Source: Alisma plantago-aquatica (taxonomy: Eukaryota; Streptophyta; Magnoliopsida; Alismatales; Alismataceae). From it: a DNA stretch of 64,000 nt. Shown here in pieces: positions 21,957-34,140 of the stretch. Within the stretch, counting starts at the first letter, position 1, and each line of letters opens with the position of its first letter. The position numbers were made by a program, and so were the translations under genes. The DNA lies in contig OY856409.1 of NCBI GenBank assembly GCA_963693085.1, positions 525,659,303-525,723,302 of the forward strand, written 5' to 3'. The notes beneath the pieces are model-generated. The model was not told the DNA's origin. It ran no database searches and worked only from the letters and a program-made list of their open reading frames with translations.

Positions 21957-22992
21957 ATGGCAGGAAGAGGACGTAGTCATGAGGACCAAGCTGAGAGCCA
22001 CATTGGACCTGATCCTCAGGTGATGGGTCAATGTGGTGGAGATGACGTGGATGAGGTATCTAGGATGTACAGGATGTTTCTTGAGACCAAGGAAAAATAT
22101 AAGATGGAGAGGCGAGCTTCTACCTCGAGTAGTAAGGATCTGATGAGATCCTATGAGCTAGTTAAGAAGCTTGGAGGTACCGAGTTTGTTGGAACTATGG
22201 ACCCTGCAGTGGCAGATGAATGGTTGAGACATTTAGAGAAAGTGTTCCATCTGATGGAGTTGTCTTAGGAAAAGCAAATCAATCACGTAGTTTATTTGAT
22301 TAAAGGTGATGCAAAGCTCTGGTGACGTGGAGTGGAAGATAAAAGAAGGAACACGGTAATAACTTGGAAGGATTTCATTGATGAATTCCATCTTAAGTAC
22401 TACCCAACTACCTTCCTGAGTGAGAAGATAAGACAACTGTAGAACATCAGACAAGGAAGTCTCTCAGTGGGAGAGTATGAAGCATATTTTACCAGGTTGG
22501 AAAATTTCTGCCTGCAACTTGTCCCAGATGACGTAGAGAAGTGCAGAAGATTTTAGGAGGGATTGAGGCCTGAAGTTCGACATACTATATCTGTAGTTGG
22601 CCACAGAGAAAGAGAGAACTTCAGAGAGTTTCTTGAGGAAGTAAGACGTATCGAGGAGTCTATGAATGCTGATAAACACTATGAGAATAGAAAGAGACCT
22701 GGAGACTTCGGAAGAGGACAAACTGGTAGTGGACACTGAGGAGGTGGTGGTGGTTTCTTCTCAAAGCTTGGACATGGATTTGGCTATTTCAGTAAACAAG
22801 GATCTGAATATGTGATATCTTCTCATTGTAGGGGAAGATTCAGTCTAGGGAGATGGAGCAATGCGTCAAGAGGAAGGTCTTCTAGATCATCGGTTTCAGT
22901 GATAGGTCCGCCAAAAGAAAGAGATACCAAGGTGTGATATCTGTGAAAAGTCACACTCGGGTCAGTGTTGGGGTGCATATTTTTAGGGATGT
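21957..22992 (+). pseudogene. gag: G1 gag, first part, interrupted in its zinc knuckle
   Basis: ATG at 21957 opens a Ty3/gypsy gag. A GTMDPAVADEWLRHLEKVF motif opens the capsid (retrotrans_gag) region. In-frame stops at 22266-22268 and at several later codons break it, but the same frame can be followed through FIDEFHLKYYPTTFLSEKIRQL and GSLSVGEYEAYFTRLENF, the conserved capsid core. A basic, Gly-rich linker follows. The reading enters the CCHC knuckle exactly where the giant-LTR array is inserted (22993). The other half of the knuckle is at 47427. The motifs fit a Tekay/Del-type chromovirus; no chromodomain is available to confirm. Confidence 0.85.
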
Positions 22993-25263
22993 TGTAAAGA
23001 AGTGAAACCACTCCTCTACTAGAAAGAAAAGATCACATCCCTTGAACCAAACACCATAATTTTTTTTACCAAAGGGATGGAGACCAATTCAATCAACATG
23101 TATGCATCATTACACAATGAGTAGCAGTAGAAAATATCATTATCTAACAATTTACAAAGTTTGATAATATAATACATCATTTCATAACACATGGGTGTCT
23201 AAAAGGAAAACTAAACATATAAGCCAAATATCAAGCCGAGGGTCATCTAACCACCTCTTAAAGTCATCCCAAAGGCTCAACTACAAGGTTGATGTCGGGT
23301 TCACCTCTCCTTGGTCAAAGCTGGGGTTGGAAGCATACCCCAAAAAAGAAGAGAAGAAAGGAAATACATCAACAAAAAGCTGGTATGCATATGCTAAATG
23401 AAACTTTGAGAAATTTAAGCAATAAGGACATAAAATGTAAAATGCTTCGCATACAAGACATAATGACTACCCACATGGGCATAAAAGAAAAGAAACATCA
23501 TAACTTGATAAAAGAGGATACTTTCCATTAAAAAAAAATTTGTGCATCAAAAGCTCATAGATGGGTAGTAGGGAACACACCCCACAAACATCATCAACCT
23601 GCATGAATGTGAGATAAGCATAGTCCTTGAACAATATAAACACAAAGACGACCAATGCTTCACATCCTTGAAAATCTGATAGAGAATGAATCACCGTCAA
23701 ACTCCCAATATATATAAAAGTTGAGACAAGGCTTCACATCCTTGAAACTCGGGTATGGGGCACCACCACCACCATCCCATAAACAAAAAGGGCACACACC
23801 CAAAAACCAAATTAATTTACATTATTCTAGTGCTACTGATTCACATTGCATGTAAATATAGAGACAAGTAAATAGTTTAGTCAGAAGATGAAACAAAGGT
23901 TGCCATCACACAATAGACAACACATACATTATAACATCCACTTCAAAGTGGAACATATCAATATAAGAGACCAACATGCACCAAGGCAACAAGATAAGTT
24001 ATCAAGAAAATATCTAAGTCTATAACAAGAAAAATAGTTCACACGAACCATGATATCAAAAGATAAGACATATTGTGTAGGACAAAATTCAAAAGAATGA
24101 TAAGTAGGTGAATTGCTCAATATGGATGAATAGGGGATACAACATACCTCAAATCAGAGTCCAAACTGCAAAGCACTCCTAAATCCAAGTCTAGATAACC
24201 AAAGGCCTATTAAACACATATATAAATTTATGTCAATTTCATATACATTAACCAAACCCTAAAAACCACCTTTTTATTATTATGTGAATTAGGTTATGAA
24301 AACCATGACACATTATATATTAAGTTATTAGGATTCCAAAACATATTTTATTATATTTTTCTGACTTATAGATAATTAGTTATGATTTTTACAAGTTAAA
24401 TCATCCTTAATTAGATCAATTGAAACACCTATTATTAATGTTTAGATTCAGTTATCAAAATGTATACCATTAATTAGATCTTATTTTTCTGATTCCAACG
24501 AATATTTTTACATATTTTTATGATCAACAAGTAATTAGTTATGAAAATTTTTAAACGCAACCAATCAAATAATTCCACGTAATATATTTGCATCAAAAGT
24601 GGATAGCAGGAGAGGGCCCCACATGACTTGGCCCAATTACAGTCGGCCAAGTCACCGGTCAGTCCCTCACAAGACCTCGACTAAAGGAGGAAGACAAAAT
24701 CCGTGAAAAGATGAAAATACCCCTCGAACGAAAAACAAATAAGATGGGGAAAGGAGAGGGCAGAAATGACAGAACACATGGAACATTGTTCTTCATTGAA
24801 CCATACGAAGCAGATGAACTAGAGCACATAGCCTCAATCAAAACCTAAACACTAAAGATCGATTTGAGGAAATAGCAGTGTCGTTGAGTTCCTGAGACCA
24901 AGACAAACCCAACGACCCCTGGCAAGGACCAAACTCCAACCAAAGGAGGCAGAACCCAAGTTCCGCCATAGCCTGAAAGCATGGGAGCAGCGGGAGAGAA
25001 ACCTAGAGCAACAATGGTGAAATGATGTGAAGAAGAAGAAGAACACACTCAGTTGAAGCTACAAAAGCAAAAACACGACCAAAAATGGAAAGAGAGCGAA
25101 CAGAGAACCTCGTTGGAGTTGACAAAAGTGAAGCTAACATCACTCTTGCCGACAGAGAGGTAGGGCGAACCACAAATCAAGGTGTAAAAAGGAAAAGGCC
25201 GAAGGAGGTCCAGGGATGCTCACCGAGTTTCCAATTGGTCAGAGATGACGGAGGAAGCAAGGA
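22993..25263 (-). repeat. Giant LTR copy A, left part
   Basis: First 2271 bases of copy A (3757 bp in all). Continues at 38941 after element A2. Aligns along its length with B (40811-43080). Confidence 0.9.
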
Positions 25264-26860
25264 CGATGATTTTGAGTCGCATTTATAGAATTGTTTTACT
25301 TGTGTTTTATGTGTTTATTGGTCACTTTGGTGGTTAATATTGCATAATTCACTTACTTTAGTCTATGATCCTTCTCAGTGTCAAATCTCTCTTATTTTAT
25401 CGTTTTGAGCATAAATGATTATAATTATAGGTTTTATCTCAGCTGATTTGGTTTTGTTGTGCAATTTCAGGAAAAACACATATCTGTAGTTGTCGATACC
25501 ATCGACATCAGTCGATACTATCGACACAGCCACAGGCAGGCAGCCACAAGGAGCAGCACAGAGTCAATACCATCGATTGGGAAGTCGATGGTAGCGAGTT
25601 ACCATCAGGTTTACAACGACCAACCAGTCGATACTATCGACACCAAAGTCGATACTATCGACACTAATAGCTTCAATGAAAGAAAAGGGATAAAACTGAT
25701 GCCTAAGGGTGTCGATACCATCGACCCGTGTCGATGGTATCGAGTCAGCATCAGGCGGGATGACAGAAAAGAAAGAAGGCTTGCCGATATCGCGAGGGGT
25801 AGATACCATCGACCCGCGTCGATGGTATCGACACCGTCAGATCAGAGTTTGCTTTAGATTGACCCAAATCCAACGGCTCTGATATTTTGGCAACCTAACT
25901 CGGTGTTAATACCTAATGACGGTGGCCAGGAGTGATCTATCACGTCATTAGCCGTTGCACACATCCCAAGAAGGTGTGGAGAGAAGGGCGGAGCCCAGAA
26001 GCACGCCCCGACCGTTTCAGAAGCTGAAGAAGACGTTTTCCACCGCCGAAAGGCTGTAGATCGCACACTCTACGTCGAGGAACGATTGGATCTTCTCCAT
26101 TCAGGGGTTTCATCACTTTATCCACATTTTTATCCATGTTTCTCCTTTCTTCAATCATGTCTTGCTCTGAGATGAACATGCGAGGCTAATCCCCTTTATC
26201 TTTAGGACCGGGAGTAGCCCGGGGAAGCATTGTATGACGTTTTTATCATAGTAATTTACAATTTGTCTCTTAAATCTGTGGTATGATTGCATTTTCTCCA
26301 TTATATTATTATGCTTGATCACCATAATGATAAACTAATGCCCTTAATTACTTTGAAAGAAGAATTAACGGTTGAAAAGAGACGAAATTCACATTAATTA
26401 ACAAATTCCTTGAACAAGGTGATGTACGGTTAATGGTGGAAACCCAGAGATCGATTCTAATGCACCTAGTTTTGGGTATAGGTTACTATGGCGGTGGAAC
26501 CGACCTAGACTTAGGTAGTGAATTGTATCACGACAGTGAACAATTTTGACTACATGCTACTACCCGGATTGCGAGATGAATCTGATTAACTATGTGGAAA
26601 TTCATACAATGAAAACCCGCGGTGAAACCACAATCCTAAAGATCTCCATTTGAATTGATTAAACTAAACACTTAATCGATTGCTCTATTTTATTTTATTT
26701 TCTTTTATTTTACAACACTTCTCATAACCTTTTAATTGGTCTAGCTGATTGCGAGTAGTTATTAGTAGTCTATCGATAATTTAGTGTCCCTGAGTTCGAC
26801 TCAGGCCTATACTACATTGACGCGTGCACTTGCGTTATACACATGGTAAAATTTGTGTCA
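25264..26860 (+). repeat. A2 5' LTR (left end clipped by 5 bases)
   Basis: 1597 bp, starts CGATGATTTTGAG, ends TTTGTGTCA. Related to the A1 LTR over its whole length, with the same order: leader, palindrome array, GC-rich middle, AT-rich end, TGCGTTATACRCA dyad. Confidence 0.92.
25492..25832 (+). repeat. GTCGAT-NNN-ATCGAC palindrome array, A2 5' LTR
   Basis: About ten copies, several degenerate. Centres are ACC, GGT and ACT. The last pair (near 25801-25832) is an ACC-centred and a GGT-centred copy only a few bases apart, as in A1. Confidence 0.95.
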
Positions 26861-26866
26861 AGTTTT

Positions 26867-26884
26867 TGGCGCCGTTGTCGGGGA
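26867..26884 (+). promoter_or_regulatory. A2 primer-binding site, tRNA-Asp type
   Basis: TGGCGCCGTTGTCGGGGA, same sequence and spacing as in A1. Confidence 0.9.
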
Positions 26885-27048
26885 CACGACAATTGTCGGC
26901 ACTACGAGTGCTGCAAGCATCCATTCTAGGCCATTTTTTATTTTATTATTTGTTTTTATCATTTTTGAAATTTATAGTTTATATTTCATATTTAGTAATC
27001 GTCTAGCACGATACTGAACCTAAATTATTATTTTGCAGGTACTAGTGC

Positions 27049-28449
27049 ATGGTGAGGACGCATAGCACAGACTACACACATCTATCACCAGAGGTACCAC
27101 CGTTGGGACCAGACGACGAGGAGAACTACATTCAAGACCAACCAGAAGAAATAGACTCCGACTCTGAACCAGAAGCCATGGAAGAAGAACAGACAATATG
27201 TGAGAAGATAAAGGCTTCTTCCTCATCCGCATCAAAGGGGCCAATCAAGAAGCTAGCAGTTAACATTCCGACATATAAGATTGATCCAACATTAATAAAT
27301 TTGGTCAAATCAAATGCATTCCACGGGATGAGGAATGAGGACCTGGTCGCACACATCAGCACATTTGTGGAGAACTACGATATGATTAAGATTGATAGGT
27401 TTCCACATGAGACGCTTTACCTGAAGCTGTTCCCCAGCTCTCTGGCAGGTAATGCGCATGAATGGTTGCATAATCTGGATGATGAGATAGTGGAAACATG
27501 GGACCAGATGATCGATGTTTTCTTCGAGAGGTTCTTTCCGCCGGAGAAGACCAACGATCTGGTACGGAAGATCCATAACTTCAGTTAGATAGCCGGGGAG
27601 ACTTATTCTGAGACGTGGGAACGTTTCCAAATCATGCTGAGGAGGTGCCCACATCATGGGCTTGATAAGGAGAAACAAGTTAAGATTTTCTATTTTGCTC
27701 TTTCTGAGCATGATAGAAGTAACTTGGATTCAGTAGGTTCATGGTTCTTCTTAAACAACACAGGCACAAGGTGTTGGGAAATTTTGAAGAACATGACCAG
27801 AAAGTAATCTTGGGGCGACAGAGACGCAGTAGAGCATGTTCGAGCTGCGTGTGAGTCAAAGGCCATCAAAGACCTAAATGACAAGATGGACCTTCTAGCC
27901 AAGAAACTACTTGCTAAAGAAGACACATAATCTGATGATGAAGCTCAAGTGAAATTTATGTGCCAATAGCAGGGGTACATAAACGACTACTCGTGGAGGA
28001 AATACAAGAAATTTTCATGGAAGGACCCAAACAATTTCTTGCAGGACCCTGATGCAAAACCCCAACTGTCGCTAGAGGATAAGAGCAATGAATTGCTCAA
28101 CCAAGTAATCAAGCAGAATTAAGAACTCATGAGCACGTTTTGCCAGCAGATTAAGCAACAAGGAGAATTTATGAATCAATTTGGGCAGACCTTACAAAGT
28201 CATGGGGCTCAGATGAGGACTATAGAGACATCTTTGGCGCAGATCGCAGCTGAAATAGCAAATTTGAAAAAGCCAGCGCAACAAGGTTTTCCGAGAAATA
28301 CAAACATTCCAGGAGGAAACCAACAGGCTAAGGCAATTTTGCTACGGAGTGGCAATCAGATTTTAAATTCCAGGGCCAATGAACCGAGCACACCCCAGCC
28401 AGAAACCACAGGTGAGGCCGCAGAGGAGGTTCCGATTCCAATCACATAG
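27049..28449 (+). pseudogene. gag: A2 gag (Athila type), broken by stop codons only
   Basis: ATG at 27049, after a TTTTGCAG tract that resembles a splice acceptor (27031-27038). The N-terminus is acidic. The capsid region contains GMRNEDLVAHISTFVENYDMIK and LKLFPSSLAGNAHEWLHNL, followed by WDQMIDVFFERFFPP, the usual Athila/Tat gag core. The frame stops first at 27586-27588 and several more times, but stays in register to the C-terminal coiled-coil part (28129-28449: QQIKQQGEFMNQFGQTLQ...) and into pol. No zinc knuckle was seen, which is common for Athila gag. All visible damage is nonsense substitution rather than frameshift, so gag and pol were probably one reading frame. Confidence 0.9.
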
Positions 28450-28461
28450 CCGATAGAGGAT

Positions 28462-30861
28462 GTGGTAGAGGATGTCACAATAGAACCCACCATTACTGAG
28501 GAGGATACATTGAAGAAGACACCATATGTACCGCCACATCAAAGGGCACAGACTGTACCAGTTCCTTATCCAAACAGCTTGAAAGCAAAGAAAGTGGATG
28601 CTCAGTTCAAGAAGTTCCTAGATAGCTTTAGGAAGCTTTCTGTCAACATTTCACTGTTAGAAGCAATTGAGCATATACCTTCTTACGACAAGTTTCTGAA
28701 AGACATAATCACGAAGAAGAGGAAGACTCCTGATACGGAGGTTGTGGTTCTTAAGGACCAGGTGAGTGCTTTCATCATGGGCACATTGCCACCTAAAAGG
28801 CAGGATCCAGGCTGCTTCAACATTTCCTGTTACATTGGTAAAGTGAAATTCGGCGAAGCACTGTGTGATTCGAGGGCAAGTATAAATTTGATGCCTCTCT
28901 CTACGTTCAAGAAGCTGGGACTGAAAGAATCGAGACACAGTAATATGACGATTCAGTTGGCGGACAATTCTGTGGTGAAGCCATACAATATTTGCGAGGA
29001 CGTTTTGGTTAAAGTAGATCCGTTTGTATTTCCAGTAGACTTTGTGGTAATGGAAATGCAAGACGAACAAGGAAATGAGTTACTCCTTGGAAGACCCTTC
29101 CAAGATACTATAGATATGATACTAGAGATGGGAAGAGGCTGTTTGACCTTGGGTATCGCTGATGATCAGTTTGAAATGGTTATGCCCTCAAGCACAACAC
29201 AATCAAAAGTGAAGGAGCAATGCTGCATGGTGAAGTACTTTGATCAGAATATTTCTCTATGTCTAGGGAAGCCGTTTCTAGATATGGCTCATGTAATGAC
29301 TAAGGTGGAGAAGGGGACACTGGTTGTAGACATTATGGAGCAGACCAAAGTTGTTTCTCTTAGCAAGGCTGTGGGTTTTCCGAATGATGAAGAAGAGGAC
29401 ATCCCTCCTTCTACTGAAGATGATGCCATAGCAAGTTCTATTCTCGATGCATATCCAGAACTGCCTCTTGAAGCTTTCCTGGTCAATATAACACATGATT
29501 GGATGAGAAGCAAGTCACTACAAGAATGCATCAAGATGCTTCAAGTGCTGCCGTGTTTTTATGCTAGGTACTATGAAGATCTTGGGGAACTCCCTCCACT
29601 GCTTCAGTCATCCTTGATTAGTCCGCCGAAGTTAGACTTGAAGCCACTGCCGCCTCACTTGAAATATGCATTTCTAGCCGAGGGTGAAAAGCCATACAAT
29701 ATTTGTGAGGACGTTTTGGTTAAAGTAGATCCGTTTGTATTTCCAGTAGACTTTGTGGTAATGGAAATGCAAGACGAACAAGGAAATGAGTTACTCCTTG
29801 GAAGACCCTTCCAAGATACTATAGATATGATACTCGAGATGGGAAGAGGCTGTTTGACCTTGGGTATCGCTGATGATCAGTTTGAAATGGTTATGCCCTC
29901 AAGCACAACACAATCAAAAGTGAAGGAGCAATGCTGCATGGTGAAGTACTTTGATCAGAATATTTCTCTATGTCTAGGGAAGCCGTTTCTAGATATGGCT
30001 CATGTAATGACTAAGGTGGAGAAGGGGACACTGGTTGTAGACATTATGGAGCAGACCAAAGTTGTTTCTCTTAGCAAGGCTGTGGGTTTTCCGAATGATG
30101 AAGAAGAGGACATCCCTCCTTCTACTGAAGATGATGCCATAGCAAGTTCTATTCTCGATGCATATCCAGAACTGCCTCTTGAAGCTTTCCTGGTCAATAT
30201 AACACATGATTGGATGAGAAGCAAGTCACTACAAGAATGCATCAAGATGCTTCAAGTGCTGCCGTGTTTTTATGCTAGGTACTATGAAGATCTTGGGGAA
30301 CTCCCTCCACTGCTTCAGTCATCCTTGATTAGTCCGCCGAAGTTAGACTTGAAGCCACTGCCGCCTCACTTGAAATATGCATTTCTAGCCGAGGGTGAAA
30401 AGCTACCAGTGATTATTTCGGCATATTTGAGTGCCGAGGAGGAGGATCAATTGATGATTGTGCTGAAGAACCACCGAGGTGCATTCGGGTGGTCGATCGC
30501 ATATATCAAGGGGATCTCTCCTACATTGTGCCAACACAAGATCCGGCTCGATGAAGGAGCCAAACCTATAATCCAGCCCCAACGCAGACTAAATCCAAGC
30601 ATGATGGAGGTCGTCAAGAAGGCGGTGATCAAGCTCCTCTCTGCATGCATCATTTATGCTATCTCCGACTCGACGTGGGTAAGCCCCACTCAGGTAGTCC
30701 CTAAAAAGGGAGAAATTACTGTTACACATAATCTGTTAAATGAGCCAATCATGACCCGTCTAGTAATTGGGTGGTGTGTGTGTATCGATCACCGTAGATT
30801 GAATGCTGCTACGTTGAAGGATCATTTTCCTCTTCCATTCATTGATCAAATTTTAAAGTGA
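28462..30861 (+). pseudogene. pol: A2 protease and RT start, with a 711-bp in-frame duplication
   Basis: A 799-codon open stretch in the gag frame. A linker (YVPPHQRAQ, KVDAQFKKFLD) leads to the aspartic protease, whose active site reads CDSRASINLMP (normally D-x-GAS; here Gly is Arg) at about 28864-28896. Then follows a tandem repeat of 237 codons: 28978-29688 and 29689-30399. It copies the protease C-terminal part with LLLGRPF and the connector to RT, but not the active site. The copies differ at very few bases (GCGAGG/GTGAGG near 28996/29707; ACTAGA/ACTCGA near 29131/29842). The RT fingers start at about 30540 (RLNPSMMEVVKKAV, STWVSPTQVVPKKG, CVCIDHRRLNAAT). Stop TGA at 30859-30861. Confidence 0.92.
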
Positions 30862-33215
30862 TTAGCAGGTCGATCTCACTTTTGTTTTCTAGACGGTTAT
30901 TCAGGCTATAATCAGATTTCCATTGATCCTAAGGACCAAGAGAAGTCCACCTTCACTTGTCCTTACGGAACATTTGCATACCGCCGTATGCCCTTTGGTT
31001 TGTGTAACACACCAGCAACCTTTTAGCGTTGCATGCTTGCCATTTTTTTTGATATGGTTGAACCCTGTTTGGAGGTCTTCATGGATGATTTTTCCATCCA
31101 TGGGGCGTCTTTCGATGAATGTTTATATAACTTGGATAAAGTTTTACAATGATGTGAGGACACACATTTGGTTCTCAACTGGGAAAAATGCCATATGATG
31201 GTTAGTGAAGGGATTGTGCTTGGACATAAAGTGTCTAGCAAGGGGTTGGAGGTAGATCCAATTAAAATTGAGGTTATTTCCAAATTACCCCCACTGAACT
31301 CGGTTAAAGGGGTACATAGTTTTCTCAGTCACGCAGGATTTTATTGCCGCTTTATAAAAGATTTCTCAAAAATCGCTAAACCATTATCTGAGCTGTTGGA
31401 GAAAGATGCGGTGTTTGATTTTAATGAGAAGTGTTTGCATGCTTTTAATGTGCTTAAAGAGAAATTAATTTCTGCACCAGTTGTGCAAACACCGGATTGG
31501 ACAAAGCCATTTGAATTAATGTGTGATGCGTCAGATTTCGCAGTAGGGGCTGTTTTAGGACAACGTGTGGATAACAAACCCGCTATGATTTTCTATGCGT
31601 CCAAAACTTTAAATGAAGCACAACTTAATTACACTACAACGGAGAAAGAGCTTCTCGCCGTCGTTTTCGCATTTGAAAATTTTCGGCAATATCTTGTAGG
31701 GTCAAAAGTCGTGGTATGGACAGACCACGCCGCCATAAAGTATTTGATGGAAAAGAAAGATGACAAACCTAGATTGATTAGGTGGATCTTACTGTTACAA
31801 GAATTTGATATTGAAATTAAAGATAAGGCTGGAATAGAAAATGTGATTGCAGACCATTTGTCTAGGTTGGAACGGGTAGACGAGAAGGACATTCATATAC
31901 CCATTACTGAGACGTTTCCTGATGAACAACTTCTTTCTGTAAAATCTAAAAATCCATGGTTTTATTATATTGTTAATTATCTTGCCTGCAAAATTATCCT
32001 AGATGATTGGACATATCAAGAGAAATTGAGATATTATTTCTGGGATGACCCCATTTTATTGAAGCAATGTAGGGATGGCGTGTTGCGCAGGTATGTACCA
32101 GAGGTTGAATATGAAAGTGTCCTTCGTCATTGTCATGCTCTACCAATGGGTGGCCACCATGCTAGTTCCAGAACAACAACCAAGGTACTTGAGAGCAGCC
32201 TTTACTAGCCTACATTGTTCCGGGATGCATATGACTATGTGCGACGCTGCGATTCCTGCCAATGGGCAGGAAATATTTCAAAGCGATAGGAGATGCCCCT
32301 CAACATATTTCAAGAGTTTGAGGTGTTTGAGGTATTGACTTCATGGGACCCTTTGTGTCCTCAAACTCTAATTTGTATATTTTATTGGCTGTTGACTATG
32401 TATCGAAGTGGGTAGAGGAAATACCCACTAGGACTAATGATGCTACTATAGTGAACAAGTTCGTAAAAGACTATTTTCTGCAGATTTGGTGTACTGAGGA
32501 TTATTATCAGTGATGGAGGTACCCATTTCAGAAATCAAAAGTCACTGCATTGTTGAGGAAGTATGGGGTAAAGTACAACATTGGTACCTCGTACCACCCA
32601 CAGACATAGGGGCAAGTCAAAGTCTCCAATAGAGAAATTAAGAAAATCTTGGAGCGCATAGTGGCTTCGACACGAAAGAACTGGAGTACCTTGCTATCAG
32701 ACTCTTTATGGGCATATAGGACGGCGTCTAAGACACCTATAGGCACTACACCTTTTAGGTTGGCTTATGGGAGGGCCTGCCATTTGCCGGTAGAGTTGGA
32801 GCATAAGGCGCACTGGGCGCTAAGGAAGTTGAACTTGAATTATGATGAAGCAGTAAAGAAACTCTTGCTAGAGTTGAATAAACTCGACAAGCTGAGGATG
32901 AATGCATATGAAAGCTTGCGGATTTACAAAGAGTGAACAAAGTTGATTCACGATCGACACATTCAACTGCGTGTCTTCAAGAAGGGAGATCGTGTGCTCT
33001 TGTTCAACTCAAGGTTGAAGATGCATCCTGGGAAATTGAAATCCCGGTGGAGTGGACCTTTCATTGTAGAGGAGGTCCGACCACATGGAGCGATCATGGT
33101 GCGTGATGGAGAGACAACATTTTTGGTTAATGGACAGAGGTTGAAGTTGTACTTCAGCGAGGATTACACGAGGAAAGTGCATGAGGTCAAACTCATTGCA
33201 CTCAAGGATGTGTGA
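30862..33215 (+). pseudogene. pol: A2 RT, RNase H and integrase, decayed
   Basis: The frame continues unchanged after 30861. The RT palm has LDGYSGYNQI and RRMPFGLCNTPATF, and the catalytic box is FMDD (31078-31089), intact. Stops fall at 31024-31026 and near 31150. Thumb ([10 protein letters not shown]...[12 protein letters not shown]) and RNase H ([13 protein letters not shown] near 31524, [29 protein letters not shown]) are open to 32208. The integrase HHCC zinc region is present ([11 protein letters not shown]...CDSCQ). After that, frameshifts near 32330 and 32480 break the DDE core. The C-terminal part is in two pieces (32649-32936, 32943-33215) with [18 protein letters not shown] and the GPF-type KLKSRWSGPF domain. 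The protein could not work as a whole. Confidence 0.9.
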
Positions 33216-33260
33216 TATGCTTGATTTCGTCTAGCCTATGACATTAAATAAAGGCGCTTG

Positions 33261-33276
33261 TTGGGAGGCAACCCAA
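33261..33276 (+). promoter_or_regulatory. Post-pol hairpin TTGGGAGGCAACCCAA
   Basis: 5-bp inverted repeat TTGGG/CCCAA around AGGCAA, 45 bases after the pol stop. The identical 16-mer occurs after pol in A3 (61189-61204). Confidence 0.7.
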
Positions 33277-33391
33277 CCATTGGTAGTTTCATCTATTTTT
33301 GTTTGCATGTACAAGTTAGTTTGGTTTAATTTTGTTTTTAGTGTAAAAATGATACCTTGATCATTTGTTTAGTGTGCAGGCCTGAGGAAGG

Positions 33392-33943
33392 GTTGATACC
33401 ATCGACCATTGTGTCGATAGTATCGACATGGGCACAGTTAGGCGGCTGTAAAAAATTCTCTGAGTCGATACTATCGACGGACGCGTCGATGGTATCGACC
33501 TACCATTAGTGAATCGCCAGAACGGGGTCGATAGTATCGACATGGGTGTCGATACTCGCGAGATCCCTGAAGATTTTCAGACAAAATTTGTCTCAGTGAA
33601 GTCGATACCATCGACGGTCTTGTCGATGGTATTGACTTGGTTACAGGCAGAAAGCTGCGGCCGGGCCTCGCGAGGGTGTTTTCCCTAAGAAGAGTCGATA
33701 CTATCGACATCTGTCGATGGTATCGATGCGACATGTCACCGATCCACAAGAGGAAATCAACGGCGATCGCTACATCAAGGAAGTCGATCCGTGGGATGGG
33801 TTGATACCATCGACACCCATCGATGGTATCGACGCGTCATCGATCCGGGCCCCTACACCAGGCTATCGACAGTCGTCGATACTTGCGAAGATCGGATTGT
33901 GCTATAGGTGTCGATAGCATCGACCCGCGTTGATGGTATCAAC
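33392..33943 (+). repeat. Internal GTCGAT-NNN-ATCGAC palindrome array of A2
   Basis: At least 13 copies over 552 bases between pol and the post-pol ORF, in addition to the arrays in both LTRs. Centres are ACC, GGT, ACT, AGT and AGC. One copy, GTTGATGGTATCAAC (33929-33943), has both arms changed in a way that keeps the symmetry. Some spacers hold CGCGAGG-like sequence also seen in the LTR arrays. Confidence 0.95.
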
Positions 33944-33969
33944 GGGTCCATAGCAACGACGACCGTAGT

Positions 33970-33977
33970 TATAAAAG
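33970..33977 (+). promoter_or_regulatory. TATA box, candidate internal promoter of the post-pol ORF
   Basis: TATAAAAG begins 26 bases after the internal array ends. A pyrimidine-rich stretch (about 34010-34035) follows, and the ATG of the post-pol ORF is 171 bases downstream at 34141. This is the layout expected of a Pol II promoter with upstream sites; transcription is inferred, not shown. Confidence 0.55.
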
Positions 33978-34140
33978 AGAGGGGTGGTTGTCAATTCTAT
34001 TCACACATTCAGAGCTTTCTTCCTCTACTTGTGCACTGAGCATTGCTATACGACCGGAGGCCTGTCACGGGCGTCCAAGGATCGCGATCTTCACCGAGTC
34101 TTCACCAAGATCCATCTTCTATTCCCTTTTCTCGGCGACA

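Noticed and set aside
29278..30245. Pairs of identical minus-strand frames
   Set aside because: Antisense shadows of the duplicated pol segment.
33392..33943. CRISPR-like array of short repeats
   Set aside because: Repeats are dyads with irregular 4-60 base spacing in both centre orientations, inside a plant retrotransposon, with no cas genes.
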